DNA of 64,000 nucleotides from assembly GCF_029894335.1 (NCBI RefSeq), contig NZ_JARXZC010000017.1:62001-126000 (forward strand), in the 5' to 3' direction. Within the stretch, counting starts at the first letter, position 1. Every line of letters begins with the position of its first letter. Under the pieces are notes generated by a model. That model had not been told where the DNA came from, did no database searches, and saw only the letters and a list, made by a program, of their open reading frames with translations. The DNA comes from Kitasatospora sp. MAP5-34 (lineage in GTDB: Bacteria; Actinomycetota; Actinomycetes; Streptomycetales; Streptomycetaceae). A program made the position numbers and the translations under genes. This document shows, one piece after another, positions 42,147 to 51,078 of this stretch.

Positions 42147-43501
42147 TGACCTCCGCAGAGCCGGCCGAGAAGTTGCTCTCCCCGGTACTCTCCGACTGCT
42201 GGGACGACGACCGCCCCTGGACCCTGGACACCTACCTGCGCCATCAGGGCTACCAGGGCCTGCGGGCCGCCCTCGCCATGCCGCCGGACGACGTGATCGC
42301 GCTGGTCAAGGACTCCGGGCTGCGCGGCCGTGGCGGCGCGGGCTTCCCGACCGGGCTGAAGTGGCAGTTCATCCCGCAGAACGACGGCAAGCCGCACTAC
42401 CTGGTGGTGAACGCGGACGAGTCCGAGCCGGGCACCTGCAAGGACATCCCGCTGCTCTTCGCCAACCCGCACTCGCTGATCGAGGGCATGATCATCGCCT
42501 CGTACGCGATCCGCTGCGACCACGCCTTCATCTACCTGCGCGGCGAGGTCGTCCCCGTGCTGCGCAGGCTGCAGGCGGCCGTGGCCGAGGCGTACGCAGC
42601 GGGTTACCTCGGCAAGAACATCCTCGGTTCGGGTATCGACCTCGACATCACCGTGCACGCGGGCGCCGGGGCGTACATCTGCGGCGAGGAGACGGCGCTG
42701 CTCGACTCCCTGGAGGGCCGGCGCGGCCAACCCCGTCTGCGCCCGCCCTTCCCGGCCATCGCAGGCCTGTACGCCTGCCCGACGGTGGTCAACAACGTCG
42801 AGTCGATCGCCTCGGTGCCGCCGATCCTGACCCGGGGCAAGGAGTGGTTCAAGTCGCTCGGGACGGAGAAGTCCCCCGGCTTCACGCTCTACTCGCTCTC
42901 CGGGCACGTCACCAACCCCGGGCAGTACGAGGCGCCGCTCGGGGTGACGCTCCGTCAGATCCTGGACATCAGTGGGGGAGTGCGAGCTGGGCACCGGCTG
43001 AAGTTCTGGACCCCCGGTGGGTCCTCGACGCCGATGTTCACCGACGCGCACCTCGACGTGCCGCTCGACTACGAGGGGGTCGGCGCGGCCGGCTCGATGC
43101 TCGGGACGAAGGCGCTGCAGATCTTCGACGAGACCACCTGCGTGGTCCGCGCCGTCACCCGCTGGACGGAGTTCTACGCGCACGAGTCCTGCGGCAAGTG
43201 CACCCCGTGCCGTGAAGGCACCTACTGGCTGGTGCAGTTGCTCAGGCGGATCGAGGCGGGCGAGGGTGTCCAGGGCGACCTGGAGAAGCTGCTCGACATC
43301 GCCGACAACATCAACGGCAAGTCCTTCTGCGCGCTCGGCGACGGTGCGGCCAGCCCGATCGTCTCCTCGCTGCAGTACTTCCGGTCCGAGTACGAGCGGC
43401 ATCTCACCGAGCGGCGCTGCCCGTTCGACCCGGCGGCCTCCACCGTCTGGGCCCACCGCTCCACCCACGAGTCCGCCACCGAGAGGGAGGTGCACGCATG
43501 A
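42146..43501 (+). CDS. nuoF: NADH-quinone oxidoreductase subunit F
   Basis: The protein has 451 residues and is the NADH- and FMN-binding subunit. Motifs are GRGGAGFPTGLKW, GAGAYICGEETALLDSLEG and the [4Fe-4S] segment ESCGKCTPCREGT with a distant fourth Cys in SFCALGDGA. ATG 42146 overlaps the nuoE stop; GTG 42143 is an equivalent alternative. Confidence 0.97.
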   Translation: MTSAEPAEKLLSPVLSDCWDDDRPWTLDTYLRHQGYQGLRAALAMPPDDVIALVKDSGLRGRGGAGFPTGLKWQFIPQNDGKPHYLVVNADESEPGTCKDIPLLFANPHSLIEGMIIASYAIRCDHAFIYLRGEVVPVLRRLQAAVAEAYAAGYLGKNILGSGIDLDITVHAGAGAYICGEETALLDSLEGRRGQPRLRPPFPAIAGLYACPTVVNNVESIASVPPILTRGKEWFKSLGTEKSPGFTLYSLSGHVTNPGQYEAPLGVTLRQILDISGGVRAGHRLKFWTPGGSSTPMFTDAHLDVPLDYEGVGAAGSMLGTKALQIFDETTCVVRAVTRWTEFYAHESCGKCTPCREGTYWLVQLLRRIEAGEGVQGDLEKLLDIADNINGKSFCALGDGAASPIVSSLQYFRSEYERHLTERRCPFDPAASTVWAHRSTHESATEREVHA

Positions 43502-45966
43502 CGGTCACCGAGCCAGCCAGGACCGCCACCGACCTCGTCACGCTCACCATCGACGGCGTGGAAGTCCAGGTCCCCAAGGGGACGTTGGTGATCCGCGCAG
43601 CCGAGCAGATCGGCACCCAGGTCCCGCGCTTCTGCGACCACCCGCTGCTCGACCCGGTCGGCGCCTGCCGGCAGTGCATCGTGGAGATCGAGGGCCAGCG
43701 CAAGCCGGTCGCCTCCTGCACGATCCCGGTCACCGAGGGCATGGTGGTCCGTACCCAACTCAGCTCGCCCGTCGCCGAGAAGGCGCAGCGCGGCGTGATG
43801 GAGCTGCTGCTGATCAACCACCCGCTGGACTGCCCGGTCTGCGACAAGGGCGGCGAGTGCCCACTGCAGAACCAGGCGATGTCCACCGGCGGCGCGGACT
43901 CCCGCTTCGAGGGCATGAAGCGGACGTACCAGAAGCCGATCCCGCTGAGCACCCAGGTGCTGCTGGACCGCGAGCGCTGCGTGCTCTGCGCCCGCTGCAC
44001 CCGCTTCTCGCAGCAGATCGCCGGTGACCCGTTCATCGAACTGCTGGAGCGCGGGGCGCTGGAGCAGGTCGGCATCGGCTCGGACGAGCCGCTGAGCTCG
44101 TACTTCTCCGGCAACACCATCCAGATCTGCCCGGTCGGCGCGCTGACCTCGGCGGCGTACCGTTTCCGCTCCCGCCCGTTCGACCTGGTCTCCTCGCCGA
44201 GCGTCTGCGAGCACTGCTCGTCGGGCTGTTCGCTGCGGACGGACCACCGCCGGGGCAAGGTGCTGCGGCGGCTGGCGGGCGACGAGCCCGAGGTGAACGA
44301 GGAGTGGAGCTGCGACAAGGGCCGCTTCGCCTTCCGCTACGGCCAGTCGCGCGAGCGCCTGAGCACGCCGCTGGTCCGTGACTCCCGGACCGGCGAACTC
44401 GCCCCCGCCTCCTGGCCGGAGGCGCTCGCCAAGGCCGCCGCCGGGCTGCTCGGCAGCCGGGCCGCCGTGCTCAGCGGGGGCCGGGTGACGGTCGAGGACG
44501 CGTACGGCTACGCCAAGTTCGCCCGCGTCGTGCTCGGCACCAACGACGTCGACTTCCGGGCCCGCCCGCTCAGCGGCGAGGAGGCGGACTTCCTGGCCGC
44601 CGCCGTCGCCGGGCACGGGGTGGACCTGGACGGTGACGGGGTCACGTACCAGGCGCTTGAGGTCGCACCGGCCGTGCTGCTCGCGGGCTTCGAGCCCGAG
44701 GAGGAGTCGCCGATCGTCTTCCTGCGGCTGCGCAAGGCCAACCGCGCGCACGGGATGCCGGTGTTCTCGATCGCCTCGCACCGCTCGCGCGGGCTCGGGA
44801 AGTTGCACGGCGCGCTGCTGCCCGCCGCGCCCGGCACCGAGGCCGAGTGGCTGGCCGCGCTCGCGGACGACGAGGGCCTCGCCGACGAGGCCGGGCGGGC
44901 GGCCGGACTGCTGCGTGAACCCGGTGCGGTGATCCTGGTCGGCGAACGGCTGGCCACCGTCTCCGGTGCGCTCACCGCCGCGCTCCGGCTGGCCCACGCC
45001 ACCGGCGCCCGGCTCGCCTGGATCCCGCGCCGGGCGGGTGAGCGCGGCGCCGTCGAGGCGGGCGCGCTGCCCGGCCTGCTGCCCGCCGGCCGTCCGGCCT
45101 CGGTGGCGGCCGCTCGGGCCGAAGCCGCCGCCGTCTGGGGCGTCGCCGACCTGCCCGCCCGCCTCGGCCGGGACACCGACCAGATCCTGGCGACCGCCGC
45201 CCACGGCGATCTGGACGCGCTGGTGGTCGGCGGCCTGGACCTGGACGACCTGGCCGATCCGGCGCTCGCCGAGGAGGCGCTCGCCCGGGTGCCGTTCGTG
45301 GTCGCGCTGGAGCTGCGCCCGTCCGCCGTCACCGAGCACGCCGACGTGGTGTTCCCGGTCGCGGCGGTGGCGGAGAAGGCCGGCACCTTCCTGGACTGGG
45401 AGGGCCGGGTGCGGATGTTCGAGGCCGCGCTCAAACCGGACCAGCTGATGCGAGCCCAACCGCACTCGGACGTAAGGGTGCTGAACATGCTCGCCGACGC
45501 GCTCGGCCACTCGCTGGGCCTGCCCGACGTCCGCGCCGCGCGCCTGGAGCTGGACCGCTTCGCGCCGTGGACGGGCGACCGCCCGGCGGCCCCGACCGCA
45601 CACCCCGCGCCGCTGCCCCGCCCGGCCACCGGCCAGGCCGTGCTGGCCGGGCACCGGCTGCTGCTGGACAACGGCTCGCTGCAGGCGGGTGACGACCACC
45701 TGGCCGGCACCCGGCACCCGGCGGTCGCCCGGCTCTCGGCCGGCAGCGCGAAGGAGATCGGCGCCACCAGGGCCGTACGCGTGACCGGCCCGGCCGGTTC
45801 GCTCGTCCTGCCGCTGGAGATCACCGCCGAGCTGCCCGACCGTACGGTCTGGCTGCCGCTCAACTCCACGCCGGGCGGCGCCCATCGCACCCTCGGCACC
45901 ACGGTCGGGCACCTCGTCACGATCGCTTCGGCAGACTCGGCGCACTCGCCGGAGGTGGCCTCATGA
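43498..45966 (+). CDS. nuoG: NADH-quinone oxidoreductase subunit G
   Basis: The protein has 822 residues. It begins with a [2Fe-2S] ferredoxin domain (FCDHPLLDPVGACRQCIVEIEG), then CDKGGECPLQ and the CVLCARCTRF cluster site, followed by a molybdopterin-oxidoreductase-like domain with an additional CEHCSSGCSL cluster site. It carries several clusters between FMN and NuoI. It overlaps both neighbours by four bases. Confidence 0.96.
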   Translation: MTVTEPARTATDLVTLTIDGVEVQVPKGTLVIRAAEQIGTQVPRFCDHPLLDPVGACRQCIVEIEGQRKPVASCTIPVTEGMVVRTQLSSPVAEKAQRGVMELLLINHPLDCPVCDKGGECPLQNQAMSTGGADSRFEGMKRTYQKPIPLSTQVLLDRERCVLCARCTRFSQQIAGDPFIELLERGALEQVGIGSDEPLSSYFSGNTIQICPVGALTSAAYRFRSRPFDLVSSPSVCEHCSSGCSLRTDHRRGKVLRRLAGDEPEVNEEWSCDKGRFAFRYGQSRERLSTPLVRDSRTGELAPASWPEALAKAAAGLLGSRAAVLSGGRVTVEDAYGYAKFARVVLGTNDVDFRARPLSGEEADFLAAAVAGHGVDLDGDGVTYQALEVAPAVLLAGFEPEEESPIVFLRLRKANRAHGMPVFSIASHRSRGLGKLHGALLPAAPGTEAEWLAALADDEGLADEAGRAAGLLREPGAVILVGERLATVSGALTAALRLAHATGARLAWIPRRAGERGAVEAGALPGLLPAGRPASVAAARAEAAAVWGVADLPARLGRDTDQILATAAHGDLDALVVGGLDLDDLADPALAEEALARVPFVVALELRPSAVTEHADVVFPVAAVAEKAGTFLDWEGRVRMFEAALKPDQLMRAQPHSDVRVLNMLADALGHSLGLPDVRAARLELDRFAPWTGDRPAAPTAHPAPLPRPATGQAVLAGHRLLLDNGSLQAGDDHLAGTRHPAVARLSAGSAKEIGATRAVRVTGPAGSLVLPLEITAELPDRTVWLPLNSTPGGAHRTLGTTVGHLVTIASADSAHSPEVAS

Positions 45967-47333
45967 CGTCCGTTGCCGCCTACGAGACCCTCGGGTTCTT
46001 CGGTCACGACCCGTGGTGGCTGGTCCTGCTCAAGGCGGTGTTCGTCTTCGCCTTCCTGGTCCTCACGGTGCTGATCGCGATCGTCTGGGAGCGCAAGGTC
46101 GTCGCCTGGATGCAGCTGCGGATCGGCCCGAACCGGCACGGCCCCTGGGGTCTGCTGCAGTCGCTCGCCGACGGCATCAAGCTCGCGCTCAAGGAAGACC
46201 TGGTGGTCGCCGGAGCCGACAAGGTGGTCTACGTGCTGGCGCCCGTGATCGCCGCGATCCCGGCCTTCATGGCCTTCGCGGTGATCCCGTTCGGCCCGGC
46301 CGGCGACGAGGTCTCGATCTTCGGGACGCGTACGCCGCTGCAGCTCACCGACCTGCCGATCGCGCTGCTCTACATCCTGGCGACCGCCTCGATCGGCGTG
46401 TACGGGATCGTGCTGGCGGGCTGGTCCTCCGGTTCCACGTACCCGCTGCTCGGCGGGCTGCGGTCGGCGGCACAGGTGATCAGCTACGAGATCGCGATGG
46501 GCCTGTCGTTCGCGGCGGTGTTCATCTACTCGGGCTCGATGTCGACCTCGGAGATCGTCTCCGCCCAGCAGCCGAAGTGGTTCGCGGTGCTGCTGCCGGT
46601 CTCGTTCATCGTCTACATCATCGCGATGGTCGGCGAGACCAACCGCGCGCCCTTCGACCTCCCCGAGGCCGAGGGCGAGTTGGTCGGTGGCTTCAACACC
46701 GAGTACAGCTCGCTGAAGTTCGCGATGTTCATGCTGGCGGAGTACGTCAACATGGTGACCGTCTCGGCGCTGGCGAGCACGCTCTTCCTCGGTGGCTGGC
46801 GGGCTCCGGCCCCGATCAGCACGTTCTGGGCGGGGGCCAACCACGGCTGGTGGCCGATGCTCTGGATCATCATCAAGATCCAGCTGCTGCTGTTCTTCTT
46901 CATCTGGCTGCGCGGCACGCTGCCCCGGCTGCGCTACGACCAGTTCATGAAGCTGGGCTGGAAGGTCCTGATCCCGGTCTCGCTGGTCTGGCTGGTGATG
47001 GTCGCCAGCGTGCGGGCCCTGCGCAACGAGGGCTACGACTTCAGCAAGGTGGTCCTCTACGTCGGGGCGCCGATCGGCGTGATCCTGCTGCTGGTGCTGC
47101 TCCGGGACTTCTTCAAGCACCAGGCCGAGCCTCCTGTCGAGGCCGAGCCCGAGCCGGAGTTCGACCCGATGGCGGGCGGGTACCCGGTGCCGCCGCTGCC
47201 CGGGCAGGAGCTGCCGCCCGTCCCGCGCCGGCCCAGCCGGGCCCCGCAGTTGCAGGAAGCACTGAACGCCGGTGCCCTCCCCCAGCCTTCGGCCGGGGGG
47301 ACCCCCATCGCCGACCATTCCGAAGGGAGCTGA
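45963..47333 (+). CDS. nuoH: NADH-quinone oxidoreductase subunit H
   Basis: The protein has 456 residues and eight or more membrane helices; it joins the membrane and peripheral arms at the quinone entrance. ERKVVAWMQLRIGPNRHGP and GETNRAPFDLPEAEGELV are diagnostic. The C-terminal extension of about 90 residues is Pro/Glu-rich and includes LPQPSAGGTPI (residues 439-449), encoded by the same dispersed palindromic repeat that lies in mqnC. Confidence 0.96.
   Translation: MTSVAAYETLGFFGHDPWWLVLLKAVFVFAFLVLTVLIAIVWERKVVAWMQLRIGPNRHGPWGLLQSLADGIKLALKEDLVVAGADKVVYVLAPVIAAIPAFMAFAVIPFGPAGDEVSIFGTRTPLQLTDLPIALLYILATASIGVYGIVLAGWSSGSTYPLLGGLRSAAQVISYEIAMGLSFAAVFIYSGSMSTSEIVSAQQPKWFAVLLPVSFIVYIIAMVGETNRAPFDLPEAEGELVGGFNTEYSSLKFAMFMLAEYVNMVTVSALASTLFLGGWRAPAPISTFWAGANHGWWPMLWIIIKIQLLLFFFIWLRGTLPRLRYDQFMKLGWKVLIPVSLVWLVMVASVRALRNEGYDFSKVVLYVGAPIGVILLLVLLRDFFKHQAEPPVEAEPEPEFDPMAGGYPVPPLPGQELPPVPRRPSRAPQLQEALNAGALPQPSAGGTPIADHSEGS
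47275..47309. repeat. Dispersed palindromic repeat, copy 2 (inside nuoH)
   Basis: It matches 23014-23048 at 34 of 35 positions and is read in the same frame, giving LPQPSAGGTPI near the NuoH C-terminus. Confidence 0.85.
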
Positions 47334-47339
47334 ACCGAC

Positions 47340-47939
47340 ATGCCAGACTCCGACACCGGCCCTGACACCCCCGACAGGCCGTCGATCCTGGGCCCGGCCG
47401 CAGGCTTCGGCGTGACCTTCAAGGCCATGTTCAAGAAGCGGCTGACCGAGCAGTACCCGGAGCAGAAGAAGCCCACCGCCCCCCGCTTCCATGGCCGCCA
47501 CCAGCTGAACCGGCACCCGGACGGCCTGGAGAAGTGCGTCGGCTGCGAACTCTGCGCCTGGGCCTGCCCCGCCGACGCGATCTACGTCGAGGGCGCGGAC
47601 AACACCGACGAGGAGCGCTACTCGCCCGGCGAGCGGTACGGCGCGGTCTACCAGATCAACTACGCCCGCTGCATCCTCTGCGGGCTCTGCATCGAAGCCT
47701 GCCCGACCCGGGCACTGACGATGACCAACGAGTACGAACTCGCCGACTCCTCCCGCGAATCCCTGATCTTCACCAAGGAACAGCTGCTGGTCGGCCTCAC
47801 CGAGGGCATGGTCGACGTCCCGCACTCGATCTTCCCGGGGGCCGACGAAGGCGCCTACTACCGGGGCGAGATCAACGCGGCGGCGCCCGGCACCGTCCAG
47901 CAGGAGCGCACGGACCGGGAGAAGGAGGTGCACTCATGA
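47340..47939 (+). CDS. nuoI: NADH-quinone oxidoreductase subunit I
   Basis: The protein has 199 residues and carries two [4Fe-4S] clusters with motifs CVGCELCAWACPADAI and CILCGLCIEACPTRAL, which relay electrons to NuoB. It starts six bases after nuoH and overlaps nuoJ (ATGA). Confidence 0.97.
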   Translation: MPDSDTGPDTPDRPSILGPAAGFGVTFKAMFKKRLTEQYPEQKKPTAPRFHGRHQLNRHPDGLEKCVGCELCAWACPADAIYVEGADNTDEERYSPGERYGAVYQINYARCILCGLCIEACPTRALTMTNEYELADSSRESLIFTKEQLLVGLTEGMVDVPHSIFPGADEGAYYRGEINAAAPGTVQQERTDREKEVHS

Positions 47940-48835
47940 CCCCCACGGGGATGACCTCCACCGGCGAAGCCGTACAGTTCTGGATCCTCGCCGTGATCGC
48001 CGTCGGCGGCGCGCTCGGCATGCTGCTGATGAAGAAGGCCGTGCACAGCGCGCTCTGCCTGGCGGCCACCATGATGGCCCTGGCGGTCTGTTACCTCGCC
48101 CAGGGCGCGGTCTTCCTGGGCATCGTGCAGATCGTCGTCTACACCGGCGCGATCATGATGCTCTTCCTCTTCGTGGTGATGCTGGTCGGCGTCACCTCCG
48201 AGGACTCGCTCAAGGAGCAGCTGAAGGGCCAGCGGGTGGCCGCCGTGATCTGCGGCCTCGGCTTCGGGGTGCTGCTGGTCGCGGGCATCGCGAACGCGAA
48301 GCTGAGCCAGTTCACCGGACTCTCGGCGGCGAACGCCGAGGGCAACGTGCAGGGGCTGGCCCGGCTGATCTTCACCAAGTACGTCTGGGCCTTCGAGGTC
48401 ACCGGCGCACTGCTGATCACCGCCGCCATCGGCGCGATGGTGCTCACCCACCGCGAGCACGTGAAGCCGCCGGCCACCCAGCGCGAGCTGGCCGCCAAGC
48501 GGGTCAGGGACAACATCCAGGTGCCGCCGCTGCCCGCCCCCGGCGTGTACGCGCGGCACAACGCGGTCGACATCCCCGGCCTGCTGCCGGACGGCACCAT
48601 CGCCGAGGACTCGGTGATGGCGACCCTGCGCGAGCGCGGCCAGATCCGCGACGTCAGCCAGGAGATGCTGCACCGGATGGCCGAGTTGGAGGGAAGTACG
48701 GCGGAGTGGCTCGGGCGTCCCCCGTCCGCGCGGCCGCCCGTGACGGGCCCGCGCAAGCAACTGGAGACCGTCCCGAACGCCGCGACATCGAACAACGCCG
48801 GCAACTCCGCCGAGAACGGGGAGGGTGGGGAGTGA
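47936..48835 (+). CDS. nuoJ: NADH-quinone oxidoreductase subunit J
   Basis: The protein has 299 residues. Five membrane helices (AVQFWILAVIAVGGALGMLL onward, GIVQIVVYTGAIMMLFLFVVML in the middle) form a proton-path subunit. The C-terminal 130 residues are hydrophilic, an actinobacterial extension. It overlaps nuoK (GTGA). Confidence 0.96.
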   Translation: MTPTGMTSTGEAVQFWILAVIAVGGALGMLLMKKAVHSALCLAATMMALAVCYLAQGAVFLGIVQIVVYTGAIMMLFLFVVMLVGVTSEDSLKEQLKGQRVAAVICGLGFGVLLVAGIANAKLSQFTGLSAANAEGNVQGLARLIFTKYVWAFEVTGALLITAAIGAMVLTHREHVKPPATQRELAAKRVRDNIQVPPLPAPGVYARHNAVDIPGLLPDGTIAEDSVMATLRERGQIRDVSQEMLHRMAELEGSTAEWLGRPPSARPPVTGPRKQLETVPNAATSNNAGNSAENGEGGE

Positions 48836-49131
48836 ACCCCGTCAACTACCTCTACCTGGCAGCTCTGTTGTTCACCATCGGTGCCTCCGGCGTGCTGATC
48901 CGGCGGAACGCGATCGTGCTGTTCATGTGCGTCGAGCTGATGCTCAACGCCTCGAACCTGGCGCTGGTCACCTTCTCCCGGCTGCACGGCAACCTGGACG
49001 GCCAGATCATCGCGTTCTTCACCATGGTGGTCGCGGCGGCGGAGGTCGTCGTCGGCCTCGCCATCATCGTGAGCATCTTCCGGACCAGGCACTCGGCTTC
49101 GGTCGATGACAGCAACCTGATGAAGCTGTAG
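48832..49131 (+). CDS. nuoK: NADH-quinone oxidoreductase subunit K
   Basis: The protein has 99 residues, three helices and the buried acidic residues of the proton path (FMCVELMLNASNLALV; FFTMVVAAAEVVVGLAI). GTG 48832 overlaps the nuoJ stop. Confidence 0.97.
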   Translation: MNPVNYLYLAALLFTIGASGVLIRRNAIVLFMCVELMLNASNLALVTFSRLHGNLDGQIIAFFTMVVAAAEVVVGLAIIVSIFRTRHSASVDDSNLMKL

Positions 49132-49145
49132 GCGGAGGGCCCACG

Positions 49146-51044
49146 GTGAACTCTCTCATTCCGCTGCTCGTGGCAGCGCCGCTGGCCGGTGCTGCCCTGT
49201 TGCTGCTGGGCGGTCGCTACCTCGACCGCTTCGGCCACTGGCTGGGTACGGCTGCGGCCGCGCTCTCCTTCGCCTTCGGGCTGGTGCTGTTCGCGCAGAT
49301 GTTGGGCCGGTCGACGGACCAACGCGCCATCCACCAGCACCTGTTCAGCTGGGTACCGGTGAACGGCTTCCAGGCCGACGTCTCCTTCCAGTTGGACCAA
49401 CTGTCCATCACCTTCGTGCTGTTGATCACCGGAGTCGGCTCGCTGATCCACCTCTACTCGGTGGGTTACATGGCGCACGACGAGCGCCGCCGCCGCTTCT
49501 TCGGCTACCTCAACCTCTTCCTGGCCGCCATGCTGCTGCTGGTGCTGGCCGACAACTACCTGCTGCTGTACGTCGGTTGGGAGGGCGTGGGCCTGGCCTC
49601 GTACCTGCTGATCGGCTTCTGGCAGCACAAGCCCAGTGCCGCGACGGCCGCCAAGAAGGCCTTCCTGGTCAACCGGGTCGGCGACATGGGCCTGTCGATC
49701 GCGATCATGCTGATGTTCGCCGAGTTCGGTAACTTCACCTTCAGCGGGGTCTTCGGGACGGCTCAGCAGGCGAGTTCGGGCAAGCTGACGGCCATCGCGC
49801 TGATGCTGCTGCTGGCCGCCTGCGGCAAGTCCGCCCAGGTGCCGCTGCAGTCCTGGCTCGGCGACGCGATGGAGGGCCCGACCCCGGTCTCGGCCCTGAT
49901 CCACGCGGCGACCATGGTGACGGCCGGCGTCTACCTGATCACCCGGTCCAGCGCCATCTTCAACCTCGCCCCCGACGCCCAGACGGTCGTGGTCGTGGTC
50001 GGCGCGGTCACGCTGCTCTACGGTGCGATCGTCGGTTGCGCCAAGGACGACATCAAGAAGGCGCTGGCCGGCTCGACCATGTCGCAGATCGGCTACATGG
50101 TGCTGGCCGCCGGGCTGGGCCCGATCGGGTACGTCTTCGCGATCATGCACCTGGTCACGCACGGCTTCTTCAAGGCCGGGCTCTTCCTCGGCGCCGGGTC
50201 GGTCATGCACGGTATGAACGACGAGGTGAACATGCGTCACTACGGCGGCCTGCGGAAGTACCTGCCGGTCACCTTCGTGACGTTCGGTCTCGGCTACCTG
50301 GCGATCATCGGCTTCCCGGGGCTGTCGGGCTTCTTCTCCAAGGACAAGATCATCGAGGCGGCCTTCGCCAAGGGCGGTACGGAGGGCTGGATCCTCGGCC
50401 TCTGCGCACTCGTCGGCGCGGCCGTCACCGCGTTCTACATGACCCGCGTGATGCTCATGACGTTCTTCGGCGAGAAGCGCTGGCAGGCCGACCCGGCGAC
50501 GGGCGAGCAGCCGCACCCGCACGAGTCGCCGTCCACCATGACGCTGCCGATGATCGTGCTGGCCTTCGGCTCGGTCTTCGCGGGCGGGCTCTTCGCCTTC
50601 AACAGCTCCTTCGTCGACTGGCTGGCGCCCGTCACCGGCCACACGGAGGGCCACTCCCCGCTCTCGTCGATCGTCGTCACCCTGCTCACCTCGGCGGTCA
50701 TGCTGGCGGGCGTCCTGCTCTCGTACCTGATGTACGGTCGCGCACCCGTCCCGGTCACCCCGCCGGTCGGCTCGCTGCTCACCCGGGCGGCCCGGCGCGA
50801 CCTGATGCAGGACGAGCTCAACCACGCGCTGCTGGTCCGGCCCGGGTCCGCGCTCGCCGCCTCGCTGGTCTACCTGGACAGCAAGGCCCTGGACGGCTTC
50901 GTCAACGGCCTGGCCGCCACCGTCGGCGGCATCTCCAGCCGCCTGCGCCGCATCCAGACCGGCTACGTCCGGTCGTACGCGCTCTCCATGCTCGGCGGCA
51001 CGGTCCTCCTGGTCGCCACCACTCTCCTGATGAGGTCCGTCTGA
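49146..51044 (+). CDS. nuoL: NADH-quinone oxidoreductase subunit L
   Basis: The protein has 632 residues and is the distal antiporter-like proton pump with the long lateral helix. It contains GWEGVGLASYLLIGFWQHKPSA, PVSALIHAATMVTAGVYLI and AKDDIKKALAGSTMSQIGYM. The start is GTG 49146, 14 bases after nuoK. Confidence 0.97.
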   Translation: MNSLIPLLVAAPLAGAALLLLGGRYLDRFGHWLGTAAAALSFAFGLVLFAQMLGRSTDQRAIHQHLFSWVPVNGFQADVSFQLDQLSITFVLLITGVGSLIHLYSVGYMAHDERRRRFFGYLNLFLAAMLLLVLADNYLLLYVGWEGVGLASYLLIGFWQHKPSAATAAKKAFLVNRVGDMGLSIAIMLMFAEFGNFTFSGVFGTAQQASSGKLTAIALMLLLAACGKSAQVPLQSWLGDAMEGPTPVSALIHAATMVTAGVYLITRSSAIFNLAPDAQTVVVVVGAVTLLYGAIVGCAKDDIKKALAGSTMSQIGYMVLAAGLGPIGYVFAIMHLVTHGFFKAGLFLGAGSVMHGMNDEVNMRHYGGLRKYLPVTFVTFGLGYLAIIGFPGLSGFFSKDKIIEAAFAKGGTEGWILGLCALVGAAVTAFYMTRVMLMTFFGEKRWQADPATGEQPHPHESPSTMTLPMIVLAFGSVFAGGLFAFNSSFVDWLAPVTGHTEGHSPLSSIVVTLLTSAVMLAGVLLSYLMYGRAPVPVTPPVGSLLTRAARRDLMQDELNHALLVRPGSALAASLVYLDSKALDGFVNGLAATVGGISSRLRRIQTGYVRSYALSMLGGTVLLVATTLLMRSV

Positions 51045-51078
51045 TGGATTGCCGAAACCCACGGCAGGAGGGAAGGCC

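Noticed and set aside
44508..47933. Very long open frame on the - strand across nuoG-nuoI
   Set aside because: It is antisense to unmistakable nuo genes; long antisense frames are a by-product of high third-position GC, and its translation has no domain and a biased composition.
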